From Zonotrichia leucophrys gambelii (taxonomy: Eukaryota > Chordata > Aves > Passeriformes > Passerellidae), in NCBI RefSeq assembly GCF_028769735.1, contig NC_088178.1, positions 7,196,001-7,260,000 on the forward strand: 64,000 nucleotides of DNA, given 5' to 3'. The position numbers were made by a program, and so were the translations under genes. Below are positions 1-13,997 of this stretch, piece by piece. Each line of letters starts with the position of its first letter. The stretch's first letter is position 1. The notes under the pieces were generated by a model. It was not told the origin of the DNA, did not search any database, and saw nothing but the letters and a program-made list of their open reading frames with translations.

Positions 1-132
1 GAAGTGGTCAAAGGCCAGGTTGGACAGGGCTTGGAGCAGCCAGATAATGGAAGGTGTCACTGCCCATGGCAGGGAATGGAACAAGATGATCTCTAAGGTC
101 CCTTCCAACCCAAACCAGTCTATGATCCTATA
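1..132 (+). mobile_element. CR1 LINE 3' end
   Basis: A 5'-truncated CR1 in sense orientation. It shows TTGGACAGGGCTTGGAGCA, the CCCATGGCAGGG motif and AGGTCCCTTCCAACCCAAAC, ending in a degenerate CTATGAT tail. It may extend left of the window. Confidence 0.9.
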
Positions 133-1093
133 ATTATATGCATAAAAAATGCATTTTAAAAACCTTGCTTACAAAATCTTTATGCAGCAGTGCATACAAA
201 TAAAAATCTCTGCGCTGATTGTGCTGGAGAGAAATCCAATTGTATAAGCCAATATCTATAAACCCCTGTTCTAAAAGGTGAAGCAGCACATTTAAAGAGA
301 AGCCTTTGGCTTTGTGCTCAGGGTTAAGGCGGGCTGAAGCTCTGCATTCTGCCCCTGGCCATGGATTTGCATCACCAGAGTCTGATCTGGTACTCAGTGG
401 GGCTCAAACTGGGAATAGCCCTTTTTTTCATCAGAGGTTTGGATTTGCTGAAAGCAGCTAGATGTATTATTCATGAGCATCTCCTGTGGAAGTCACAGAC
501 CAGTTTTCCTGGACTGCATTCAATGGAACAGATTTCCATGGAGCAGGGCAATGGGGTTGAAAGTCTTGTGTGAAACTTCTGTCAGCTACGCACAGGGAAA
601 CTCATGAACATCCCAACCCACAAGAGACTACAGAATACTGAGTTTGCTGCCTCTAGAAATTTGAAAATTACAAATCAGGCCTCATCATAACTTCTTTTTT
701 CCTTTTTCCTTTTTTTTTTTTTGTCTCTTTAATACAATGAAACCTCAGGGTCTTTCTTTGCTTACTGGTGGGTAAACATTGAGTTCTTGTTCTCAAACAC
801 TCAGGCCCTCATAGTTGTGGAAATAAATCTGTTTCCAAATGAAAAGTCAGATTCTCTGGCAATAGCAAGTCTAGAGAAGCTGACAGCATGTTTCATAACT
901 CTCCTGGGGTGAACTGAACACCCCTGCAGGTTATTGCCACCACCTGAGGTGGATCTTCTCCATCTGGACTTGTGTGTAGTGCAGGTTATCAGCCCTGAGC
1001 TTAGGAACTGCTAGCTGGTTTTAAAAATCTCCCAAACTGAGCCTTCCCAATGAAGCAAGGAACATCTGAGGGAAGAGCTTGAATCTGTGGGCT
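133..1093. other. Intergenic, no gene seen
   Basis: Unique-looking AT-leaning sequence with a poly-T tract at about 710-722. The small open frame at 361-573 shows no recognisable protein. Confidence 0.6.
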
Positions 1094-1238
1094 GGATGAA
1101 ATGTTCAAGGCCAGGCTGACAGGGCTTGGAGCAACCTGGGATAGTGGAATTTTGGATAGAACACATGTTGGGGTGGAACTGAAGGAACTTTAAGGTTCCT
1201 TCCAACCCAAACCATTCTGGATTCTCTGGTTCTATGCA
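1094..1238 (+). mobile_element. CR1 LINE 3' end (diverged)
   Basis: Sense CR1: TTCAAGGCCAGGCTGACAGG, then GAGCAACCTGG, then GGTTCCTTCCAACCCAAACC and a degraded ATTCT tail. Confidence 0.85.
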
Positions 1239-4200
1239 TATCTCCAAATAATGGCTATGAAAAGGGACTTTTCTTGGCTCCTGCTTGTCCAGGAGGAGCT
1301 GGAGCCTGCACAGCCTGTGCTGGCAGCAGGGGCAGAGAAGCTGGCAAAGCACAGAGGTGTCCTCTGCTCTTGCTTTAGGATGACACAAAGAAATTATTTT
1401 AATCTGAGGTCTGAACTGCTGCCAAGCTTTATTTCATATATATATATTTATATATAAAGGAAGGCAAGCATGGCAAACATATGGGTACATTTTAGCCATG
1501 TGAATTATGCTGCATCTGTTCCCATTCACTCTTCCCTCCTCCAGCTCCCACATCTGACTCCTTGGACTGATCCCATTGCTCTGCCAGGAATGGTGGCAAG
1601 AGCAGCAAGCACCCAGGGATGGTGTTCAGCTCAGATATTGAGGTGTGTGATCAGCTGCAGTGGGAAAAGCCAGCACACACAGAGGACTCAAACTTCACAT
1701 GTAGGAAAGTTTCATAATGGAAAACAGCAGCTACCCAGCTTGTGTCTTTCGCCCTTGGAAGACAACATAAGCAGAAGTCTTTCCAAAGTTACCCATTTCA
1801 GTGAAATGCTGCCCTATATGTCCCTAATTTTGGAAACTTTGGGTTGCAAAGTGGCTTCTGAAGAAGGTATGTAGCACTTGTCTAGATGTGATGTTGGCTC
1901 AAGTTCATCAGCTGCATTTAACCATCCAACACTTTGCCTCTTTCAGCATGAATCTCACTTGCTGTTGAGCATTTTATGTCAAAGCAGGTCTCTCTAAACC
2001 ACGTCCCTGTTTGTGAGGAAATGGGGCATCTCCAAACCAAACTGGGCTGTGCTTCCTCCTGTGCTCACCTGGGCTGGCAGGGCAGTGTCTGGGGTTCAGG
2101 TTGCACTGGGAACATTCAGCACAGCTCTGCTCACAACCTTTCCACCTCAGCACTTAATCTCTCCTGCTGGCAACCGTTGCTGTTTACCCATCCAAACTGA
2201 GCGTCCCTTCCTGGAGCGTGTCCCTGCCAGCAGGACCTGGTGCCATGGAGGCAGCTGGCTGATGAACTGGGTTACAGCTCAACCTCTGCTCCAGGAGACC
2301 TCCAACACCCAGTGCCAGTCATGTCACCAAAGACCAGGAGCTGCCTTTGCCTTCTCCCAGAGGGAAAGCTCCCCAGCACTCAGCTGTGGTGTTCCTCAGG
2401 GCTGGGACAGCTTTAGGAAGAGGATCAGGCTGTGAGGATCAGCTCCCTCAGAGCTGCCCTGAGTGCTGCAGCCCAGGGCTTGTAAAACTCCCAGCAGCGG
2501 CAGGTTCCTGCTGTCACAAATTCCCGAAGCTTTTGGGGAGGGCTGAGCCTTGCTGGGCTGTGAGGCTCTAAGGAGCTGGGCCAAGGAGAGAGGAATTAGA
2601 GCCTATGGGAAGCTTTCATCCAGAAAGCCAAGCTCTGACTCTGACAAGCAGCTGTACTGGCTTTGTGCAGGGGCTCCCATTGCTGTGAGTGTGGATGTTC
2701 CAAGGGGCTGGGAATGCTCCCTGCCATGGGAGGTGTTCCCATTCTGCCAGGGGACACAGAGAAAGGGCTTGGAAGGGAGGTAAAATAATAGAAGCTCTGT
2801 TAGCCTGTCCTAAGTGTGAAAAAGCTCAGAATAAAATTTCATGGGCTTTTTGGGAACTCGGGAGATGGTGGAGGGCACATGAGAGTGTTCCATCTGGGAT
2901 GAGAGCTCTCCCAGCTCTCATCTGCTGCTGGGGAGGTTGGGCTGCTGGGTACCAGAGAATCTGGCTGCTGCCATGTCACAGCAGGCTGAGTCATTGACTG
3001 CTGGGTCCTAAAAGTGCTCTGATTTTCCTCCTGCCCTCTGCTCCTGAGCTGCCTTACAGGTATCAATGTGAGCAGGGATGTGCAGACCCTTGGGATCCCT
3101 CCAGCACAGAGTTACAGGAGATTTCTGACTCAAAGCTGGGTTTTGGCTTTTGTTCTCTGGGGGTTTTTTGCTAGCAAAGGAGTCAAACCTCTTATTTCTT
3201 CAGGAAAACAAACTCTTCAGGAAGATGGCAGTCCTTTGGAAGCTTAGAGGTGCTGAGGTTCTGTGCTCATTTCTGGTGGCCCATCTGGTCAAGGCTTGAC
3301 TCTGGTGCCTGAGACTCCCTGCTTGAGCATCAACAGCATTGTCTCTTGTGCAACTTGCCAAAAAGAATGATTTTGGTACTACTCAAGAGGAGGGTGGGAT
3401 ATTTCTGCTCTCAGCCCTTGTACAACACCAAGTCTTGTGGAGGCACCTAGAAGGGATCTGTGTTTCCAAAAACATGAGGGCTCTGAGCTCTGATGGTCAA
3501 AAAGTGAGAGTGCTTTTATTCAGGCTTTTAAAATATCTGCAGAACTCTAGGTGTGGTGTGCAAAATTTTCTGTGTACATGTATTTTTGTTGTCTCCTTGC
3601 AATCTCCTTTTGGCTTTGACCTCTGAAGGGCAGTAAAATGAATCTGTTTATAAGAATGCTGAGCCAATGTGGGGACACCTGGGTTTTCTTGCTTCTTCTT
3701 ATTTTTTTTAGGGACCTTCAGCAAGTTGCTTAGTTTCTTTTGACCTTCCCTTCTCCCCTGGCTTAAACACTTGGAAAATGCACTGTAAGAGACTCAGTAG
3801 TACTGTAACTTGTGAATGAAAAATGAGAATTACTTAGAGATAAAAGATTATTAACATAGTGGGAATGTCTCCTGGAAGCTTAATGCAGGATATCAAACGT
3901 ACAGTGTATTTAAAACATTCATAAAATCAGATTTTTATTCTTGCAGAACTTTTAAATGGCTCCTAAGATTGATGAGCACTGGCTGGCTGTGTATGTGGAG
4001 ACTTGTCTGGAATTCATTTAAATTTCCTTGGAGATCATGTGACTTTCTTGAGGCTGAAAGTCCCAAATCACATATTTCTTGTGACAATCAGCACGTTTGC
4101 TCCATGCATTTGTGCCAGATGCAAACATGCTATTCTCTTGCTGAAGAAGAATAGGGCAAAGCAGTGGTATCACCCTCCAGTTAAGTTCTGTGGGTCAGAG

Positions 4201-4671
4201 GCTGGGAAGGGCAGAGGACAGCCTGTCCTGCTCTGGGACAGGGCTCACATAGCCTGGTGACACAATTATAAATGTCCCAACAGGTCTGCTGCGTTCGCTC
4301 ACTGTAAACAAGTGCCCAGAGCTGTGTCACATGAGCTGGGGTGTCCTGTAAGCAGATCCCTCACTCTGGGACACGGAACGTGTTCCTGCAGGGGCAGGGG
4401 CACGAGGGGACAAGGACCCCAGTCTGGTGAGGCCTGTCCGAAGCCACATTTTAAGGAGAACCAGCAGAGGGTTTCCAGGCACAGCTACAAGAAGAGTTGT
4501 TTGCCCTGTTCGCTGTGAGTGGGGACAGGAGCACACCCTGAGATGCTGAGCATTCATCACTGAGGCTTTGCTGGCTTAACAATTGGAGACACCCAGGAGC
4601 AAGCTCAGCCTGGTGGGCACAGAGCAGCGCAGGAGGAGCCCAGCCCATGTTTGTGCAGTGGAACACTGCCC
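1239..4671. other. Intergenic, no gene seen
   Basis: Contains a TA microsatellite at 1436-1457. Several overlapping open frames of up to 140 codons at 1470-3000 lie on both strands and resemble no known family. Nothing else is recognised. Confidence 0.6.
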
Positions 4672-5042
4672 TGTCACAGACATCTTTTATGAAAAATCCT
4701 TTCCTTAGGATTTCTCCTCCCGAGAAGCTGAGAGGCCCCAGGAACAAAATGTAAACAATGGTTATCTGCTGCTGAGGAATGCAACAGGTGCATCTGTGAT
4801 TGGTCTCATGTTGGTTGTTTCTAATTAATGGCCAACCACAGTCAGCTGGCTCGGACAGAGAGTCCGAGACACAAGCCTTTGTTATCATTTCTTTCTTTTT
4901 CTATTCTTAGCTGGGCTTCTGATGAAATCCTTTCTTCTATTCTTCTAGTATAGTTTTAATATAACATATATCATAAAGTAATAAATCAGCCTTCTGAAAC
5001 ATGGAGTCAGATCCTGGTCTCTTCCCTCATCCTATGTCACAG
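4672..5042 (+). mobile_element. Solo LTR of an endogenous retrovirus (passerine ERVK-like type)
   Basis: The block starts TGTCACAGACATC and has an LTR layout in plus sense: a U3-like body, an AATAAA signal at 4980-4985, then a short U5-like end near CATCCTATGTCACA. A TCGGAC-AGAGA-GTCCGA hairpin lies at about 4849-4865. The sequence is familiar to me as a common passerine solo LTR. No internal gag, pol or env and no clear target-site duplication was seen, and the 3' end may be truncated. The family name is from recall. Confidence 0.7.
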
Positions 5043-7951
5043 TGTCCTGCCCCAGCTGGGTGTGAGACCACCCTGGGGTCTCACCTGCACAGCCCCAGGG
5101 GGATGCAAAACATGGGGTGGCCACTCATCACCTCAGCTGCCAAAATTTGGGGGGAAGAGACAATTACAAGTGCTAAAGATGGCAATTATACCTGAAAATA
5201 AATTGTCTTCTGTGGCTGGGAGATGCACCACTACTGAGCAATACATGGGAAGCTGTGTGGGTGTCAACAGGGACTTCATTGAGGCCGATGTTTTATTCCT
5301 GGTGGAATTTGTTCATTTATTATTTCCCCAGTAGACATTTGGAGTAAGGTCCCTGCTTGCTCAGAAGCTCCCAGTGAGGTTTTCAATGTCAGTATTGATT
5401 AGCAACATGGATTTTATGATGAGGTGCTCTAATGGGATATCCTCTGAATAATTATTTCCTACCTGTGGTCAAACAAAACATTAAAGCAACACAATACTAA
5501 AATCCTCATATGAACTCAGTGCTTAATTACATTTTCTTCAAATGGATGCTAAATGACAAAGATATCTTTTCATGGACCAGAACTCATCACTATTGCCTTA
5601 TTTTATTCAAACTTATCGATACCTGTCTTGTGGCCTGTTACTTTCTGTGCAAAAATCATCTCCTCTGGTGCAAAATTCTCTCTTGCAAGGACCATTAACA
5701 GCAAATCATCCTGTGGGTATTTAGTTAAAGAACATTTTAAATTTTCAGCTGAAGAAAGGAAATTGATTGGAAAACCCTCTGAAAAACTGGAAGCCTCTGC
5801 TGGCATCAGTCAGCTCTGGGGCTGATAAATCAAAGCTTTGCCAGCTTTGTGTCTCACCAGGAGTGCCAGTAAGAAAAGGACAAGGTGGTTCTTTCTCAGA
5901 GCCTTGATGTATGTATGTGGTAGGAATGGAGCTCTGGACTGGTTAGGCATCAGAAATCCCCTCTGGAGAGCAAGATCCATCTGTTTTCCCAATCTCTGCC
6001 TGGGCTGTGCACTTGGTTACGTGACTTCCCCTTGAGAACATTTCCTCTGAATATTGTTCATAAATATTTCCAAGAAACCAACAAACTATTGTTTGGCTTC
6101 TGTCTTTATTTTGTTCTTTATTAATTTTTTTTCTGGACTGCTTTTCAGCAGGGAACATTACTGCTGTGGGTCTTTTCAGCAGGTTGGGGAGGGAGGGGAT
6201 TATTGTTCCTGGGGGTTTGGGGCAGTTTGTTTGGATGGCTGTTGACTTTGTTGTTGTCTTTTCCCTCCATTTCTGACAGTCTGGGGAAGTAGGTGGTTCC
6301 CTGTTTTGTTTTCTTGACCATTTGTGAATTATTTATACAGGCAGGCTTTTCTGGAGTGAGATTTTCATTGGGTTTTGCTGTTTGCTTGTAGGGTTTGTTA
6401 TATCTTGGGGCACTTTTTGTTGCTGTTCAGCTTTTGTTACCCTGAAGTTCAGTTTGCTCCTTGTAACTTCCAAGTGGCTCCTGTGGCTGGGAGCTTCTGT
6501 AGCTGATTCTAGACAGCCTGACTTACAACCTAAAAGTGCTTTTCCCTTTAATCCCACTGCTCAGGCAGAGTGCAGGGCCAGGAGCTGGGCTGATCCTATA
6601 AGGCCTTAACAAAACTCCATCACATATACACAAACAAAACCCAAAAAACCACAGACACAAAACCCCCAAACACACAAAAACCACTCCAAATAATGTCAAA
6701 CACATCCATTCATTTGCTTTACCACTCTACAGGCCACACTGGGTATTTTATCCACCTGCCTTAGCCAATTCCCCAAAAAGGCCACCCCCAGAATGTGTTT
6801 TATCCCCAAGGCATCCCTTCAAATAGGTTTCCTTCCCCCTTGTCTCTCTGCCTGCTCTCCTGAATATAATTGGGCATCTCTAGCGTAACAGGTCAGCTTT
6901 AAAAGATTCAACAAAATTTACAGCTGTTTGCACAAATGGCGAAAACTTGGATTTTCTGTATTTTTAGTTGAACAAATTAAAATTTGGAAGCTAAAATATT
7001 AGGTTGGGGTGTTTTTCCTCATTCCTTTTCATTACTCCTGCATGCACTAAGAGTTACGAGCTGGAGGGAGCTTCCTCCTGACTTGCTTTCTTCCCCTCAC
7101 CTATTCCACCCTGAAACATCTGGGAGGTGAACATCTGGACCAGCCACAGAGGAGGAGAGGCAGCACCACCTCTCTTGCCATGCCTTCCCACTTGAACTTC
7201 CACCTACAGGAAAACTGGTCCCAGCCTTCTCACCAACCCCCTGGCCTGGGAGCACCAGGATGTTTTTACACCCAAGGTGCCCTGAAGCTGTTTCCTTAAC
7301 TCTGTCAAAACCTGTTTTGGAGAAGTGACCGTGGGTTCAGACCGGGACCCCCTCTCCCAGCTGGGAAGGAACTCTGACTTTTCATCCCTTTGGCAATTAT
7401 CAATTCCCTTTTTCTGCAGCCCTAAAAAAGTAAAAATGAGCAGGCAGTTCCTTCAACACCTTCATGAAACGACGTAGAAACATTGTAAGCTGATTTCACT
7501 CTTGTCTCGTTAAAGGGAAAGAAACAGCCAGTGGTATAAATATGCAATTAAAAATAGCAGCAATTAGAGTGTCTCAAGAATGAAACAGGAGCTTGCTGTG
7601 AGGTAGAGCTGCTTTCCCTTTTGCCTGTGCTTCTAATTCCAAACTCTTTGACGTTGGGATCTAATCTTAACAGCTGATGCTCAACTCTTGTTTTTGCCCA
7701 CGCATGTTAAATGTCACGGTGTAAACTCAGCTCTGCCTCAGACCTCTGCTGCCTGTCTGTGGGGCCAGGATAGCCACACCTGGAAACCCCTGCATGCTTT
7801 TCATGGATCAGCTCCGTTTTTTCGTGGAAATAGGAAAAAGATGCCTTCTGGGGTGAGCCTGGGGCTCCTGCTCTCTCATGTGCTGCTTGGAAAAGCAATA
7901 TTTGGTGCAAGCTGAGACCTCAGCATCACTAAAGATCAAACAGTCCCTGTT
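5043..7951. other. Intergenic, no gene seen
   Basis: Contains an A/C-rich low-complexity stretch at about 6628-6690 (ACAAACAAAACCCAAAAAAC and similar). No exon, RNA gene or named repeat was recognised. Confidence 0.6.
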
Positions 7952-8065
7952 TCATAGAGTCCTGCAATGGCTTGGCTTGAAAGGGCCTTAAAGATGATTT
8001 GATTCCAACCCCCTGCCATGGGCAGGGACACTTTCCACCAGACCAGGTTGCTCAGAGCTGTTCCA
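7952..8065 (-). mobile_element. CR1 LINE 3' end, inverted
   Basis: Antisense CR1: TTCATAGAGTCC, AAGGGCCTTAAAGATGATTT, CCCCCTGCCATGGGCAGGGA, then CCAGACCAGGTTGCTCAGAG. Confidence 0.9.
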
Positions 8066-11000
8066 GCAGAGCTAATTGGTCTAGGACAGACTGGGAGCCT
8101 CTGGAGCCCCAGCTGCAATGCTGCAGCATCCCTGAGGCTGTTGGGAACTCTGAGACACTTGTGCATGCAAATACTTTTCAAATTAATTTCCCAATCCAGA
8201 TATCCACCTGCACCCTGGCTGCTCAAGCCTGGCTGACCCAGTGTTTGCCCAGCACTCTGTCCATGTTGTGCTTTTCTAGTTGGTATTTCAGAGCTTGCCA
8301 ACACAGAGGTGACCACAAAGGATATGTTTCCATTAATCCTTCTCATGCCATGCTTCTGGAGCCAGCTGCTCCTCCTGCACCAGTCCATGTCCCCAGGTGG
8401 AGACATTGGGATGGGCAAAATTGATGGCAAATGGAGATTTCAATTCTCTATATTGCTCAGCATCCAATCCCTTGTGCCCACAGCTGCCTTCAGTAAGGAA
8501 AGCAGAATACTTAAAAACCAGCACATTTTTCCCTCCTCTTCATTCTTTTTGACATATCCTGGTTGTATTTCTAGCCTATTTTTTACATATTGTTAGTAAA
8601 ACCTGGAAGGTTCGAGGCTGGTCAGGGAGGCAGCAGCAGCAAGGCTCAGTTCCAAGGAGTGATTTCCATTTGGGAATCAGAGCTCTGTGCAAAGCATGGA
8701 GGTGCCCTGAATTTTTCAGGCACTGTCTCCCACCTGCAGTAAGGAGTTTCATGGGCACAAAGCAGCATCTTTTGCTCCTGACACATCCTGTCCCCTCCAC
8801 AGCAGCCTTGAGAAAGAGCAGAGAGCTGCTATGACCAGACCTGTGTCTAGACACTATTGGCTTTTTGTCATTAGTGTTGTTCACTCAGAGCCTTGCTAAG
8901 AATAACAGCATTCAGTGAGCTCCTCAGGTTCTGGGCTGGACATGGGCATAACTCTGCACACAAGTGGGTGGATGAAGAGGACCCTCACAGCCTGGATCCC
9001 CCTCCCTGCATGGATAAACTCTCCTGGGAGCAGTGCAGATGGAGTGGAGTTTTACAGGGATTAGGCACTGGAGGGCTGCTGGCCTCTCAAAGAGCTATTT
9101 CAGCATTCCTATCTCCTGTGCTGCTGAGGGCAAATGGATGCTGACTCAACCCTCTGAGCAGCCCTGTGTCCCTGCCTGTTATCATCATCCCTTAGTTCTT
9201 GCTGTGACATCTGTGTTTGTCCCTGATGAGATGGCAGTTTCCTTGGGGCAGGAAGCACGACTCAGACAGAGCAGTTTAATTACCCCAAACACTCTTTCCA
9301 TTGCTCTCACAGGGATTTTGGCTCCTGTTTGGATAAAGCCATGGCTCAGGGAAGTGGCTCTACCAACACAGGGTTGGAGACAGTGCTTGAAGCAGTGCCA
9401 AGCTCTGAGGTTCTCCTCCCTGCAGGGATGTCCTCACTGCAGGGATGTCCTGCAGGAAGGAGGAGTGGATGGAGGATGGGGAGGACACAGCAGGGTGAGC
9501 CAAACAGGTCACCACGGTGTTCCTGAGGTGGGCCCAGCACACCATCAGGTCTGGCTGGGCATTGGCAATGCCAGGCTGCAGCTCCTTCTGGGCACATGGG
9601 GAACAAACACAACCTTGGTGCTCCTGCTCTCCCTCATTTCTGCTCGCAGGGCGGCTGCTCTTTGCAAACAAGCACAGGCTGCAGGGCCCCAGGTCACACA
9701 GGGTGGCCACAAGCACAGGAGTGACCCTGCAAAGAGAAGAGAAGCCTGTCCTGGCTCTGCAGGCCCTGGAATGAGCCTGTTCCCAGCTGCATCCCAAGAG
9801 GGGGGCACCCAGCACAGCAAAAAGCCTCTGCCCCAGGCAAACCCCAAGGCCCCACACTGACTGATCCTGCTGGCATCCAGTCCAACCAGGACTTCTGGCA
9901 CCTCAGCGCTTCCTTCAGTGCTGCCTGAGCCCTGGCCCTTCTCTGGCCCTCCTTGCTCACAGCCTTGGTGCTATCACAAGATGCAGACTCTTGTTTAAAT
10001 GCTTGGGTGAAGTGTTTGCCCCTATTGTTGTTTTTTTCTCTAGAGAGTTGTGCTTAGCTGGCCATGCAGTGGGATGTTTTTCCTGCTGTAGGTCAAAAGG
10101 AAATTGGGAAGAACTTAAGGCAGGGACCTGCCTCCTGCATGGCATCAGACCAGCAAGTATGGAACAGCAGCATCTGAGATGTGAAAGAAACCCAAAACCA
10201 GGGACCCAACCCTTGATGCCACACCCACCTGCCTTTTACTAGATGCCTTCTTCATCTCCACTCCTGGGGAGTGCAGAACTGCCCCAAACACAGCTCCGAA
10301 CACAGCTTTCACTCATCCTGTCACAGTGCCCAGCTCCACTTGCTCCAAGAGCACTCTCAGAATGTTTTCCCGACTCTGTGCAATCCCCATGCTCTGTTTG
10401 CTTCTCCTCCAGGCCTTTAGCTGAAAGCACAGCAACATCTCCTGGAGCAGGGCGGCTACTGCAAGCTCAAAGGGCCACCATCAAACTGAGTTCCCTCAAT
10501 TGGAGACCCTCTGGATTTGTTCCCATGGTGCCAGGGATGCCCCAGGGGCAGTGTCCTGCACATTTCCTCACCTTTGGGAGGAGAAGAAAGCACCTGCTGT
10601 TGGAAGCGGCCTGTTCATTGTCAGATGTCCCTCAGGAGAGTTGATCAGACCTGACCAGGCAAACACCAGGTTGTGTGAAGCATTCAGAGGGAAACCAGGA
10701 AAAAGGAACTGGATTGGTGCCAACACACTAAAGGAGACAGGAGGGAATCACCCCATCAACAAGAGGTGCCAAATGCTGGATTTTGTTACCAAATGGTCTC
10801 CTGTAAAGACAAGCAACTGGGGATGTGCACTGTGGGTATCCCTGGCCCAAGGATAAAGAAATTGGAAGAAGGAGCCACCAAATGAGGTCCTCTGCATGGA
10901 AACAAGGCAAAGTGCTGTCCTTGCTGGCCTCCTCAGTGAAAATGAGGCAGTGCAGAGGGGCAGTAGTTGGCACCTCAGAGGAAACAGCAGCAGTGGGGCC

Positions 11001-13997
11001 AGGCAGGATCTGTGTCCCAAGTGCATCCTCCCTGTTTGCAGTGACCCCACGTCCTGCTGCCACCTCAGGGTATAGAGCCCAGCTGGATGCCAGCCCAAGC
11101 CCACCTGCAGCTCCCCTCCCTTCTCCTTCTTGCACAAAAAGGTGGAAAACCCTGGAAGCAAACAGTTGCTCCCCTGGCTTGGAGGGAGCTGGAAGGAGAG
11201 TGAGGATGGATGTGAATGCAGATTTCCTGTCTGGTGCCATGAAAAGACACTGCTTGTACTACAACAAGCCCTGCAGCCTCAGCAGACAAATTATTTGTTT
11301 AATTAGAACTGCCGTCCTTGATGCATCTTGACTTGCTAATTAGTATTTAAGTGCTTGTGAAGTAGTTTGGATGTATTCCTTCAGCATCAGACACGTCTCC
11401 ATTGCTGCTGCTATTCCTTCCTCCTGCCCTGTGCTATCACCTAAGTAACATCATTCCTGCTTCCAGACAGGCTGAATTCTCTAAAGCAGGAGGGAAACAC
11501 AAACTTCTTTGCTTATTCATGCACAGGGAGCTCTTATTTGCATGAGAAGAGATGAGGCTGTGGAGCAGCACGCCCTAAAAACTGGGGAGAAGGGAATCTT
11601 TGCACTAGGCAGGGAATAATGAGGCACAAACGTGGATAAACTGATCTTTTTGTCTGTTCTGCAGCATTTCTAGGTTTTTACACCCTGTTTTCATCACACA
11701 AACCACTCCACTCAGCTGCTCCACAGCAATGGTGGGCTGGGAGCACCCTGGCAATCCCAGTGGTGCTGCAGTGGGCAATTGCTTTGGCAGGGAATGCAGG
11801 GGGATGTCCTACATGACTAGGTTCCAAAAACAGGCATGGGTTTCTGAATGGGCACCACGGCGGCTCTGTCAGTCAGACTAAATTGGGTTCAGCCAAACTG
11901 GGTTCAGCAGGCATGGACAAAGGTGCAGCCATAGGGGGACTTGTTGGAGCTGGACATTAGCTGAGGAGTTTGTTAAATTGCCCCCACAAGCAGATGAACT
12001 TTGAATTATCCTCACAGGGAACCTCTAACTATGCTTCTTTCTTTTCTTTTTTGCACGTAGTATCTGGCAGCTGTACAAAGCACCAAAAAAAAATCCCTTA
12101 TTTCACAGATTTCCTCTTAGTTTTTGGAATATTTTTCTTTCTGTAAGCATGAAGATAGGAACTATTAAAGCCCATTTTCAGCAGTTCTCAAAGCACACAG
12201 TCATGGCAGCTGCTATTTATGAATGATGTTTGGGAGGTTCTGTCAATGGAAGAACAAACAGATTTTTGTATGTGCACAATTCTGGATATTTAGCACACAG
12301 AGGCACTTCCCAAATGTTTTGTGAGAACAAAAAGCCCTTTCCCTGGCTGTTTACAGATGGCTTGCAGAGAATAAGTGAGAGGTTCAAGCGTGGCTGAACT
12401 GAGCAGCTGCTGGGAGTTCAGATAAATGATTTCCAGCCCTGCTCTTCCCCAGCCCTGCTTTGGAGGCTGCAGAAGGAGACATTGCAGGGTGATGCTGTCC
12501 ATCACATCAGGGGTCAGAAGGAAACCTTGCCTCATTTCCATTGTCCCCACCTGCTCTTTGGAAGCTTATCCTTTAAACATTATCACTGCTGGAAGCTTTT
12601 TAGTGTTCAAGTTCCAGCCATGACCTCATGGGCTTTTTGGAGATGAAAGAAACTTGTGTGAGCAAGGAGATGAAGACAAGCCCTTGCTCCTGGATGCCAT
12701 GTGCCCTGGGATGTGTCCATCTTTGTGATGAAAAATGCACACATCATCCCCTTTGGTTTCTCCAGCATTGATTCTGAGCTTGTGTGGCTTCAGCAGGGCA
12801 AACTCTGCTTTCCACATTTCCAAGGCTCTCTTGTGTACCTTCTGTAGTGATGAAGTGCTGAGATGAAGAACACAGCATTTCTTTCAAAGCCAAGTTGGCC
12901 TCCAATTCCCGTGTTGCCGATGTATGTATCCAAAAAAAGCTGAGTTAAATAATAAAATAAAGTCACCTGTGAGGTATCCTCTGCATCCTCCATCACCAGA
13001 GCTAATAAGGTAATCCCCCATAAGGCCATTAAAATAGGTTTTAAGTCCCAGAAATGTTTTGCTTCAATATAAACAGGGTTTTTCTAAGTTTCTTTTACTT
13101 CTCCTTGTTTGCTCATGAGTAGGGACTCTCTCATATCCTATTCAGAAGCTGTTTAGGACATTTCTTTCTTTCTTTGTAGGTGGGGTTACTGAGCCTGCAG
13201 GAATACTTGGCTCAGACTTTACAGGAGGCAAGGTGAGGCCTCAAAGGCTATTTGAACCAAAACATAATCAAAGTAAAAATGTACTTCTCTTAGGAAGATG
13301 TTTCTGCACAGCTGGTCTAGAGCAGGAGGAAGCCCTCAGAGCTTTTACAGGGCTTGTTAGACTGGACCTACCACTCTGCTGTGCTTGAAACTTGTGGAGA
13401 GAATGCCTTCCACCTCTGAAACACAGGCTTCAGCCAGGGCATCCTGAGGGGAGCGTGAACCAGCAGAGTTTGTCTAACACATCATTGTGCATCAATCTAG
13501 AACATGGAATAAATATCTTCACTGACAGATGTAAGACATCCCGTAATTTTTCATGGTGGCTTGCTCTGGAGCGTCAGAGTTCCTACTGGAATATCCACCA
13601 GGAAAAAGAAAGGATGAGTGCTTTCTACCCTGACACAACAAGGGAATGGAATAACAAAAACCTTAAATTTTCATCCTTTCTGCAAGGGGCAGTAAGATGG
13701 CTCACTCTGCATCATCTCCTAACCTCATCCATGGATTTCTCAGGCTACAGAAGTGGATTAAATCTGTCCAAGCTGATGTCTCTTGAGTGGGAATGGGTGT
13801 CACATCAACCTCTGTCCTGCACAGAACAGGGACATCTTAGGGACATGTTCAAGGCAGATGCTGCTCTGGGTTTTGTGGCCAGCTTTGGGAATGTGTCTCT
13901 TTCTTTGGTCCCCAGACACGGTATGTACCCAAGAGTGAGGTTATTATGAAAGCTCTCAGAAACCTGAGTCAAGGTAAGCAACACTCCAGACTGAAAG
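8066..13997. other. Intergenic, no gene supported
   Basis: A GC-moderate block at 9030-11240 gives long overlapping frames on both strands (up to 275 codons) without recognisable domains. An AT-rich block at 11290-11550 carries TAATTA-type and ATTTGCAT octamer motifs and might be regulatory. No repeat family was recognised. Confidence 0.55.

Noticed and set aside
9033..9860. Plus-strand open frame of 275 codons
   Set aside because: There is no recognisable domain, and equally long frames overlap it on the minus strand (9360-9857). Composition is that of GC-rich noncoding DNA. It is most likely a chance frame.
13392..13949. Plus-strand frame of 185 codons
   Set aside because: No recognisable domain or splice context. 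It is probably chance.
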